From Aristolochia californica (lineage: Eukaryota > Streptophyta > Magnoliopsida > Piperales > Aristolochiaceae), in NCBI GenBank assembly GCA_029961685.1, contig JARWKL010000012.1, positions 12,679,955-12,743,954 of the forward strand: 64,000 bases of DNA. Reading direction: 5' to 3'. The notes below the pieces were generated by a model. The model made no database searches. It was given only the letters and a program-made list of their open reading frames with translations, and was not told the DNA's origin. Numbering within the stretch: position 1 is the stretch's first letter; every line of letters begins with the position of its first letter. The translations under genes were made by a program, and so were the position numbers. Of the stretch, positions 36,359-47,563 are shown piece by piece.

Positions 36359-38345
36359 TTGACTCCCAATCCGTAAGTCATTACTTACAAAAAAATAGCC
36401 CGTTACGGATGATAAATCACTTTACAATCATCTATGATTGTTAGGTAAGCTTTTTGTAAACAGGCAAAATAATGGCTAGTTTGATTCTGGTAAATATCTC
36501 ACTGCACGTTGATTGAGAATTTAATTAGCGTTTGTATATCCATAGGTCATTTGCATCTTTAACATGTTTCAAGCATGCATATCCATTTTTAAAACACGTG
36601 TAGAAGAAATCTCTTTCTTGTAAAATTCCATGCAATTAGGGTTGAACTAGTGGAATTTCCAAAACTTGGAAAACAAAACTTTTGTGTTCATTTGTGGTGT
36701 GTGAATAAATTTTTCTATACTTACATTTGTTATTGTTTTAATTTTTTTTCACACATAAACTCTAAAATTTTCATTTTGTTTTGACCTATTTGCCTTTTTT
36801 GGTTTACGGGATGAAGGGAGAGAGAAAACTCAAAGTTTTGATTTAAGAAAAAAGTGTACATCTAAAATGGAGATGCACAATGCACAAATGTAGGGAGAGA
36901 TAATTCCAAAAAGTTTGTAATTTTTAGGGTTTGTAAGATTTTTTTACTTTTTATATCTCAGGTTTTGCAATCGTTTGGAAAACGGGGAGGCGGGGTATTT
37001 TTAACTGACTATTGACTCCCAATCCGTATGTCATTTCTTACAAAAATATAACCCGTTACTCATGATAAATCACATTACTGTCATCTATGATTGTTAGGTC
37101 AGCTTTTTGCCACCGGACAAAATAGTGGCTTGTTTGACTCAGGAAAATATCCCGCCGCACGTTCACTTCAGAATTTAATGAGTGTTTGTTATTCACATTA
37201 AAAGCTTTGGATCCATAGGTCATTTGCATCTTTAACATGTTTCAAGCTGCATATCCATATTTAAAACACGTGTAGAAGAATTCTCTTTCTTGTAAAATTC
37301 CAAGCTATTAGGGTTGAACTAGTGGAATTTCCAAAACTTGGATAACAAAAATTTTGTGTTCAATTGTGGTGTGTGAATAATTTTCATTACCTACATTTTT
37401 TAATGTTTTAATTTTTTTCCATACATAAACTCTAAAATTTACATTTTGTTGTGATCTATTTACCTTTTTTTGTTTACGGCATGAAGAGAGAACGAAAACT
37501 CAAAGTTTTGATTTAATAAAAAAGTGTACATCTAAAATGGAGATGCATAATGCACAAAAGTAGAGAGATATAATTCCAAAGAGTGTCTGTGATTTTTAAG
37601 GATTGTGAGCTCTTTTCAGTTTTCAGTTCTCAGGTTTTGTAATCGTCGGGAAAAGGGGGAGGCGGGGGATTTTTAATTGAGTGTTGACTCCCAATCCGTA
37701 AGTCATTTCTTACAATAATATAGCCCGTTACGAATGAAAAATCACTTTACAATCATCTATGATTGTTAGGTCAGCTTTTTGCAAACGGGCAAAATAATGG
37801 CTTGTTTGACTCGCGTAAATATCCCACTGTACGTTCACTAGAGAATTTAATGAGCGTATATGTCCTTTGGATCCATAGGTAATTTGCATCTTTAACATGT
37901 TTCAAGCATGCATATCCATTTTAAAATCACGTGTAGATGAAATCTCTTTCTTGTAAAATTCCAAGCTATTAGGGTTGAACTACATGAATTTTCCAAACTT
38001 GGATAACAAAAGTTTTGTTTTAATTTTTGGTGTGTGAATAAATTTTCTTTGCTTGAATTTGTTATTGTTTTAAATTTTTTCCTTACATAAACTCAAAAAT
38101 TTTCATTTTGCTGTGATCTATTTGCCTTTTGCTGTTTACAGGATGAAGGGAGAGAGAAAACTCAAAGTTTTGATTTAAGAAAATAGTGTACATTTAAAAA
38201 CGAGACGCATTGTGCACAAATGTAGAGAGAGATAATTCCAAAGAGTGTCTGTAATTTTTAGGGAATTTAAGCTCTTTTTAGTTTTCATATCACAGGTTTT
38301 ACAATCGTAGGGAAAAGGGGGAGGCGGGGTGTTTTTAACTGAGTG
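36359..38345. repeat. Higher-order block XVI: A-B-C with two small deletions
   Basis: Junctions are near 36536 (A, GGATCC lost: GTTTGTATATCCATAGG), 37209 (B) and 37869 (C, TATATGTCCTTTGGATCC). About 20 bp are missing before the A junction and about 13 bp before the C junction. Both losses fall in the same GTTATTCTCTTTAAAAGC stretch, so that segment may be prone to slippage or mispairing. Confidence 0.8.
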
Positions 38346-41033
38346 TTGATACCCAATCCGTCAATCACTTCTTACAAAAATATAGCCCGTTACAGATGAT
38401 AAATCACTTTACAATCATCTATGATTGTTAGGTAAGCTTTTTGTAAACGGGCAAAATAATGGATAGTTTGATTCTGGTAAATATCCCACCGCACGTTCAT
38501 TGAGAAATTCATGAGCATTTGTTATTCTCTTTAAAAGCTTTGGATCCATAGGTCATTTGCATCTTTAACATGTTTCAAGCATGCATATCCATTTTTAAAA
38601 GTAGAAGAAATCTCTTTCTTGTAAAATCCATGCAATTAGGGTTGAACTAGTGGAATTTCCCAAACTTGGAAAACAAAACTTTTGTGTTCATTTGTGGTGT
38701 GTTGATAAATTTTCTATACTTACATTTGTTATTGTTTTAATTTTTTTTCACACGTAAACTCTAAAATTTTCATTTTGTTGTGATCTATTTGCCTTTTTTG
38801 GTTTACGGGATGAAGGGAGAGCGAAAACTCAAAGTTTTGATTTAAAAAAAAAAGTGTACATTTAAAATAGAGACGCACGGTGCACAAATGTAGAGAGTGA
38901 TAATCCCAAAGAGTGTCTGTAATATTTGGGGAATTTAAGCTCTTTTTAGTTTTTATATCTCAGGTTTTGCAATCGTCGGGAAAAGGGGGAGGCAGGGTGT
39001 TTTTAACTGAGTGTTGACTCCCAATCCGTAAGTCATTTCTTTCAAAAATATAGCCCGTTACGGATGATAAATCACTTTACAATCATCTATGATTGTTAGG
39101 TAAGTTTTTGGTAAACGGGCAAAATAATGGCTAGTTTGATTCTGGTAAGTATCCCACCGCATGTTCATTGATAATTTAATGAGCGTTCGTTATTCTCTTT
39201 AAAAGCTTTGGATCCATAGGTCATTTGCATCTTTAACAAGTTTCAAGCATGCATATCCATTTTTAAAACACGTATAGAAGAAATCTCTTTCTTGTAAAAT
39301 TCCATGCAATTAGGGTTGAACTAGTGCAATTTCCAAAACTTGGAAAACAAAATTTTGTGTTCATTTGTGGTGTGTGAATAAATTTTCTATACTTACATTT
39401 GTTATTGTTTTAATTTTTTCACACATAAACTCTAAAATTTTCATTTTGTTGTGATCTATTTGGCTTTTTTGGTTTACGGGATGAAGGGAGAGTGAAAACT
39501 CAAAGTTTTGAATTAAGAAAAAAGTGTACATCTAAAATGGAGATGCACAATGCACAAATGTAGGGAGAGATAATTCCAAAGAGTGTTTGTAATTTTTAGG
39601 GTTTGTAAGATCTTTTTAGTATTTATATCTCAGGTTTTGCAATCGTCGGGAAAACGGGGAGGTGGGGAAGTTTTAACTGACTGTTGACTCCCAATCCGTA
39701 TGTCATTTCTTACAAAAATATGGCCCGTTACTCATGATAAATCACATTACAATCATATATGATTGTTAGGTCAGCTTTTTGCAAACGGGCAAAATAATGG
39801 CTTGTTTGACTCCGGTAAATATCCCTCCACCCGTTCACTTCAGAATTTAATGAGTGTTTGTTATTCACATTAAAAGCTTTGGATCCATAGGTCATTTGCA
39901 TATTTAACATGTTTCAAGCATGCATATCCATTTTTAAAACACGTGTAGAAGAATTCTCTTTCTTGTAAAATTTCAAGCTTTTAGGGTTGAACTGGTGGAA
40001 TTTCCCAAACTTGGATAACAAAAATTTTGTGTTCAAATGTGGAGTGTGAATAAATTTTCATTACTTACATTTGTTAATGTCTTAATTTTTTTCCATACAT
40101 AAACTCTAAAATTTACTTTTTCTTGTGATCTATTTACCTTTTTTTGTTTACGGCATGAAGGGAGAACGAAAACTCAAAGTTTTGATTTAATAAAAAAGCG
40201 TACATCTAAAATGGAGATGCACAATGCACAAATTTAGAGAAATATAATTCCAAAGAGTGTCTGTGATTTTTAAGGATTGTGAGCTCTTTTCAGTTTTTAG
40301 ATCTCAGGTTTTGCAATCGTTGGGAAAAGGAGGAGGCGGGGGAGTTTTAATTGAGTGTTGACTCCCAATCCGTAAGTCATTTCTTAAAATAATATAGCCC
40401 GTTACGAATGAAAAATCACTTTAGAATCATCTATGATTGTTAGGTAAGCTTTTTGCAAATGGGCAAAATAATTGCTTGTTTGACTCGGGTAAATATCCCA
40501 CCGCACGTTCAGTTAAGAATTTCATGAGCCTTTGTAATTCTCCTTAAAAACTTTGGATCCATAGGTCATTTGCATCTTTAACATGTTTCAAGCTTGCATA
40601 TCCATTTTTAAAACACGTGTAGAAGAAATCTCTTTCTTGTAAAATTCCAAGCTAATAGGGTTGAACTAGTGGAATTTCCCAAACTTGGATAACAAAAGTT
40701 TTGTGTTAATTTTGTGTGTGTGAATAAATTTTATTTACTTACATTTGTTATTGTTTTAAATTTTTTCCATACATAAACTCAAAAATTTTCATTTTGCTGT
40801 GATCTATTTGTCTTTTTTCTTTTACGGGATGAAGGGAGAGAGAAAACTCAAAGTTTTAATTGAAGAAAAAAGTGTACACTCAAAATGGAGACGCACAGTG
40901 CACAAATGTAGAGAGAGATAATTCCAAACAGTATCCGTAATTTTTAGGGAATTTAAGCTCTTTTTAGTTTTTATATCTCAGGTTTTGCAATCGTCGGGAA
41001 AAGGGGGAGGCAGGGTGTTTTTAACTGAGTGTT
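38346..41033. repeat. Block XVII: A-A-B-C, last A-B-C group
   Basis: Junctions are at 38542 (A), 39210 (A), 39881 (B) and 40555 (C-like). Two A units stand side by side, the only A-A pair seen. The first is missing about 7 bp at ~38600, which removes its ACACGTGT palindrome. The final unit is transitional: it has C bases in front, GTAAGC as in A, and AGTTAAGAATTTCATGAGCC with TTTGTAATTCTCC resembling D. It marks the border to the right-hand domain. Confidence 0.78.
38596..38612. repeat. Small deletion removing the ACACGTGT palindrome
   Basis: TTTTTAAAAGTAGAAG replaces the usual TTTTTAAAACACGTGTAGAAG. About 5-7 bp are lost, and the interval to the next junction is 668 bp. This unit lacks the G-box-like element present in most others. 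Confidence 0.75.
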
Positions 41034-42380
41034 GACTCCCAATCCGTATGTCATTTCTTACAGAAATAATAACCCGTTACGAATGAAAAATCACTTTACA
41101 ATCATCTATGATTGTTAGGTCAGCTTTTTGCGAACGGGCAAAATAATGGCTTCTTTGACTCGGGTAAATATCCCGCCGCACGTTCACTTAAGAATTTAAT
41201 GAGCATTTGTTATTCTCATTAAAAGCTTTGGATCCATAGGTCATTTGCATCTTTAACATGTTTCAAGCATGCATATCCATTTTTAAAACACGTGTAGAAG
41301 AAATCTCCTTCTTGTAAAATTCCAAGCTATTAGGGTTGAACTAGTGGAATTTCCCAATCTTGGATAACAAAATTTTGTGTTCATTTGTGGTGTGTGAATA
41401 AATTTTCATTACTTACATTTGTTATTGTTTTAATTTTTTTCCATATATAAACTCTAAAATTTACATTTTGTTGTGATCTATTTAATTTTTTTGTTTACGG
41501 CATGAAGGGAAAACGAAAAACACAAAGTTTTGATTGAATAAAAAAGTGTACATACAAAATGGAGACGCACAATGCACAAAAGTAGAGAGATATAATTCCA
41601 AAGAGTGTCTGTGATTTTTAAGGATTGTGAGCTCTTTTCAGTTTTTAGTTCTCAGGTTTTGCAATCGTCGAGAAAAGGGGGAGGTGGGAGATTCTTAATT
41701 GAGTGTTGACTCCCAATCCGTAAGGCATTTCTTACAATAATATAGCCCGTTACGAATAAAAAATCACTTTACAATCATCTATGATTGTTAGGTCAGCTTT
41801 TTGCTAACGGGCAAAATAATGGCTTGTTTGACTCGGGTAAATATCCCGCCGCAAATTCACTTAAGAATTTAACGAGCATTTTTTATTCTCATTAAAAGTT
41901 TTGGATCCATAGTTCATTTGCATCTTTAACATGTTTCAAGCATGCATATCCATTTTTAAAACACTTGTAGAAGAAATCTCTTTCTTGTAAAATTTCAAGC
42001 TAATAGGGTTGAACTAGTAGAATTTCCCAAACTTGGATAACAAAAATTTTGTGTTCAATTGTGGTGTGTGAATAAATTTTCATTACTTACATTTGTTAAT
42101 GTTTTAATTTTTTTCCACACATAAACTCTAAAATTTACTTTTTGTTGTGATCTATTGACCTTTTTTTGTTTACAGCATGAAGGGAGAACGAAAACTCAAT
42201 GTTTTGATTTAATAAAAAAGTTTACATCTAAAATGGAGATGCACAATGCACAAATGTAGAGAGATATAATTCCATAGAGTGTCTGAGATTTTTAAGGATC
42301 GTGAGCTCTTTTCAGTTTTTAGTTCGTATGTTTTGCAATCGTCAGGAAAAGAGGGAGGCGGGGGATTTTTAATTGAGTGT
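41034..42380. repeat. First D-type units: D-D
   Basis: Junctions are at 41230 and 41903. Both units have the C motif TACGAATRAAAAATCACTTT in front and a B-like end with CACTTAAGAATTTAA followed by ATTCTCATTAAAA. In the first, the leader is A/B-like (GGCAGGGTGTTTTTAACTGAG, TATGTCATTTC). This begins the D-rich right third of the window. Confidence 0.75.
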
Positions 42381-43725
42381 TGACTCCCAATCCGTAAGTC
42401 ATTTCATACAATAATATAGCCCGTTACGAATGAAAAATCACTTTACAATCATCTATGATTGTTAGGTCAGCTTTTTGCAAACGGGCAAAATAATGGCTAG
42501 TTTGACTCGGGTAAATATCCCACCGCATGTTCACTAGAGAATTTAATGAGCGTATGTTATTCTCTTTAAAAGCTTTGGATCCATAGGTCATTTGCATCTT
42601 TAACATGTTTCAAGCTTGCATATCCATTTTTAAAACACGAGTAGAAGAAATCTCTTTCTTGTAAAATTCCAAGCTATTAGGGTTGAACTAGTGGAATTTC
42701 CCAAACTTGGATAACAAAAGTTTCGTGTTAATTTTTGGAGTGTGAATAAATTTTCGTTACTTTCATTTTTTATTTTTTTAATTTTTTTCCATACATCAAC
42801 TCAAAAAATTTCCTTTTGTTGTGATCGATTTGCCTTTTTTTGTTTACGGGATGAAGGGAGAGAGAAAACTCAAAGTTTTGATTTAAGAAAAATGTGTAGA
42901 TTTAAAATAGAGACACTCAGGGCACAAATGTAGAGAGAGATAATTCCAAAGAGTGTCTATAATTTTTAGGGAATTTAAATTCTTTTTAGTTCTAATATCT
43001 CAGGTTTTGCAATCGTCGGGAAAGGGGGGGGGTGGTGTTTTTAACTAAATGTTGACTCCCAATCCGTAAGTCATTTCTTAAAAAAAATCTAGCCCATTAC
43101 GAATGATAAATCATTTTACAATCATCTAAGATTGTTAGGTAAGTTTTTTGTAAATGGGCAAAATAATGGCTAGTTTAACTCTGGTAAATATCCCACTGCA
43201 CGTTCATTGAGAATTTAATGAGCGTTTGTTATTCTCTTTAAAAGCTTTGGATCCATAGGTCATTTGCATCTTTAACATGTTTCAAGCATGCATATCCATT
43301 TTTAAAACACGTGTAGAAGAAATCTCTTTCTTGTAAAATTCCAACATATTAGGGTTGAACTAGTGGAATTTCCCAATCTTGGATAACTAAATTTTGTGTT
43401 CATTTGTCGTGTGTGAATATATTTTCATTACTTACATTTTTTATTGTTTTAATTTTTTTCCATACATAAACTCCAAAATTTTCATTTTGTTGTGATCTAT
43501 TTACCTTTTTTTGTTTACGGCAAGATGGGAGAATGAAAACTCAAAGTTTTGATTTAAGAAAAAAGTGTACATCTAAAATGGAGATGCACGATTGACAAAT
43601 GTAGAGAGATATAATTCCAAAGAGTGTCTGTGATTTTTAAGGATTGTAAGCTCTTTTCAATTTTTAGTTCTCATGTTTTGCAATCGTCGGGAAAAGGGGG
43701 AGGCGGGGGATTTTTAATTGAGTGT
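42381..43725. repeat. Isolated C-A pair within the D-rich domain
   Basis: Junctions are at 42577 (C, close to consensus) and 43249 (A). The G-rich leader between them contains the longest G-run seen in the window (nine G at 43024-43032). The A unit has TACGAATGATAAATCATTTT, a C/A mixture, then CTAGTTTAACTCTGG and TTCATTGAG. Confidence 0.75.
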
Positions 43726-46700
43726 TGACTCCCAATCCGTAAGTCATTTCTTACAATAATATAGCCCGTGACGAATGAAAAATCACTTTACAATCATCTA
43801 TGATTGTTAGGTCAACTTTTTGCAAACGGGCAAAATAATGGCTTGTTTGACTCGGGTAAATATCCCGCCGCACGTTCACTTAAGAATTTAACGAGCATTT
43901 GTTATTCTCATTAAAATCTTTGGATCCATAGGTCATTTGCATCTTTAACATGTTTCAAGCATGCATATCCATTTTTAAAACAAGTGCAGAAGATATCTCT
44001 TCCTTGTAAAATTCCAAGCTATTAGGGTTGAACTAGTGGAATTTCCCAATCTTGGATAACAAAATTTTGTGTTCATTTGTGGTGTGTGAATAAATTTTCA
44101 TTACTTACATTTGTTATTGTTTTAATTTTTTTCCATACATAAACTCTAAAATTTTCATTTTGTGCTGATCTATTTATCTTTTTTTTTGTTTACGGCATGA
44201 AGGGAGAGAAAAAACTGAAAGTTTTGATTTAAGAAAAATGTGTACATCTAAAATGGAGATGCACAATGCACAAATGTGGAGAGATATAATTCCAAAGAGT
44301 GTTTGTGATTTTTAAGGATTGTAACCTCTTTTAAGTTTTTAGTTCTATGGTTTTGCAATCGTCGGGAAAAGGGGGAGGCGGGGTATTTTTAACTGACTGT
44401 TGACTGCCAATCTTTATGTCATTTCTTTCAAACATGCATATCCATTTTTAAAACACATTTTCAGGAAATCTCTTTCTTGTAAAATTCCCAGCTATTAGGG
44501 TTGAACTAGTGGAATTTCCCAATCTTGGATAAAAAAATTTTGTGTTCATTTGTGGTGTGTGAATAAATTTTCATTACTTACATTTGTTATTGTTTTAATT
44601 TTTTTCTATACATAAAATCTAAAATTTTCATTTTGTTGTGATGTATTTACCTTTTTTTGTTTACGGCTTGAAGGGAGAACGAAAACTCAAAGTTTTGATT
44701 TAAGAAAAAAGTGTACATCTAAAATGGAGATGCACAATGCATAAATGTAGAGAGATATAATTCCAAAGAGTGTCTGTGATTTTTAAGGATTGTAAGCTCT
44801 TTTCAGTTTTTAGTTCTCAGGTTTTGCAATCGTCGAGAAAAGGGGGAGGCGGGGGATTTTTAATTGAGTGTTGACTCCCAATCCGTAAGTCATTTCTTAC
44901 AATAATAAAGCCCGTTACGAATGAAAAATCACTTTACAATCATCTATGATTGTTAGGTCAGCTTTTTACAAACGGGCAAAATAATGGCTTGTTTGACTCG
45001 GGTAAATATCCCGCCGCACGTTCACTTATGAATTTAATGAGCGTTTGTTATTCTCTTTAAAAGCTTTGGATCCGTAGGTATTTGCATCTTTAACATGTTT
45101 CAAGCATGCATATACATTTTTAAAACACGTGTAGAAGAAATCTCTTTCATGTAAAATTCCAAGCTATTAGCGTTGAACTAGTGGAATTTCCCAATCTTGG
45201 ATAACTAAATTTTGTGTTCATTTGTGGTGTGTGAATAAATTTTCATTACTTACATTTGTTATTATTTTAATTTTTTTCTATACATAAAATCTAAAATTTT
45301 CATTTTGTTCTGATCTATTTACCTTTTTTTGTTTACGGCATGAAGGGACAACGAAAACTCAAAAGTTTTGATTTAAGAAAAAAGTGTTCATCTAAAATGG
45401 AGATGCACAATGCACAAATGTAGAGATATATAATTCCAAAGAGAGTATGTGATTTTTAAGGATTGTAACCTCTTTTCAGTTTTTAGTTCTCAGTTTTTCC
45501 AATCGTCGGAAAAAGGGGGAGGCGGGGGATTTTTCATTTAGTGTTGACTCCCAATCCGTAAGTCATTTTTTACAATAATATAGCCTGTTACGAATGAAAA
45601 ATCACATTACAATCATCTATGATTGTTAGGTCAGCTTTTTGCAAACGGGTAAAATAATGGCTTGTTTGACTCGGGTAAATATCCCGCCACACGTTCACTT
45701 CAGAATTTAATGAGCGTTTGTAATTCTCATTAAAAGCTTTGGATCCATAGGTCACTTGCATCTTTAACATGTTTCAAGCATGCATATCCATTTTTAAAAC
45801 ACGTGTAGAAGAATTCTCTTTCTTGGAAAATTTCAAGCTATAAGGGTTGAACTAGTGGAATTTTCCAATCTTGGATAAAAAAATTTTGTGTTCAATGGTG
45901 GTGTGTGAATAAATTTTCATTAATTACATTTGTTAATGTTTTAATTTTTTTTCCATACATTAACTCTAAAATTTACATTTTCTTGCGATCTATTTGGTTT
46001 TTTTTTTTTACGACATGAAGGGAGAATGAAAACTCAAAGTTTTGATTTAATAAAAAAGTGTACATCTAAAATGGAGATGCACAATGCACAAATGGAGAGA
46101 GATATAATTCCAAAGAGTGTCTGTGATTTTTAAGGATTGTGAGGTTTTTTCAGTTTTTAGTTCTCAGGTTTTGCAATCGTCGGGAAAAGGAGGTGGCGGG
46201 GAATTTTTATTTAGTGTTGACTCCCAATCCGTAAGTCATTTCTTACAATAATATAGCCCGTTACGAATGAAAAATCACTTTACAATCATCTATGATTGTT
46301 AGGTCAGCTTTTTGCAAACGGGCAAAAGAATGGCTTGTTTGACTCGGGTAAATATCCCGCATCACGTTCACTTCAGAATTTAATGAGTGTTTGTAATTCT
46401 CATTGAAAGCTTTGGATCCAAAGGTTATTTGCATCTTTAACATGTTTCAAGCAGGCATATCCATTTTTAAAACACATGTAGAAGAAATCTCTTTCTTGTA
46501 AAATTCAAAGAAATTAGGGTTGAACTAGTGGAATTTCCCAATGTTGGATAACTAAATTTTGTGTTCATTTGTGGTGTGTGAATAAATTTTCATTACATAC
46601 ATTTGTTATTTTTTTAATTTTTTTCCATACATAAACTTTTTAAATTTTCATTTTTTTGTGATCTATTTACCTTTTTTTGTTTACGGTATGAAGGGAGAAC

Positions 46701-47563
46701 GAAAACTCAAAGTTTTCATTTAATAAAAAAGTGTACATCTAAAATGGAGATGCACAATGGAAAAATGTAGAGGGATATAATTCCAAAGAGTGTCTGTGAT
46801 TTTTAAGGATTGTAAGCTCTTTTCAGTTTTTAGTTCGCAAGTTTTGCAATCGTCGGGAAAAAGGGGAGGCGGGGGATTTTTAATTGAGTGTTGACTCCCA
46901 ATCCGTAAGTCATTTCTTACAATAATATAGCCCGTTACGAATGAAAAATCACTTTACAATCATCTATGATTGCTAGGTCAGCTTTTTGCAAACGGGCAAA
47001 ATAATGGCTTGTTTGACTCGGGTAAATATCCCGCCGCACGTTCACTTAAGAATTCAATGAACATTTGTTATTCTCATTAAAAGCTTTGGATCCATAGGTC
47101 ATTTGCATCTTTAACATGTTTCAAACATGCATATCCATTTTTAAAACACATGTAGAAGAAATCTCTTTCTTGTAAAATTCCAAGCTATTAGGGTTGAACT
47201 AGTAGAATTTCCCAATCTTGGATAACAAAATTTTGTGTTCATTTGTGGTGTGTGAATAAATTTTCATTACTTACATTTGCTACTGTTTTAATTTTTTTCC
47301 ATACATAAACTCTAAAATTTTCATTTTGTTGTGATCTATTTACCTTTTTTTGTTTACGGCATGAAGGGAGAACGAAAACTCAAAGTTTTGATTTAAGAAA
47401 AGAGTGGACATCTAAAATGGAGATGCTCAATGCACAAATGTAGAGAGATATAATTCCAAAGAGTGTCTGTGATTTTTAAGGATTGTAAGCTCTTTTCAGT
47501 TTTTAGTTCTCAGATTTTGTAATTGTCGGGAAAAGGGGGAGGCGGGGGATTTTTAATTGAGTG
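43726..47563. repeat. D-rich run with one truncated B unit
   Basis: Junctions are at 43922, 45068, 45741, 46414 and 47088 (all D or D-like); one further unit (44400-44870) has lost its junction. D units here read CCCGCCGCACGTTCACTT, then ATTTAATGAGCRTTTG and usually ATTCTCATT. The segment after the junction carries CCCAATCTTGGATAAC or CCCAATGTTGGATAAC in place of CCCAAACTTGGATAAC. That change is typical of the right domain. Confidence 0.78.
44400..44870. repeat. Truncated B unit with ~200-bp deletion
   Basis: The unit starts with a B-type leader (GGCGGGGTATTTTTAACTGA before TTGACTGCC) and TATGTCATTTCTT, then jumps to TCAAACATGCATATCC. The span holding the dyad, the AAGCTT and GGATCC sites, and ATTTGCAT is gone. 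Two junction intervals sum to 1,146 bp where 1,347 would be expected. Confidence 0.85.
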
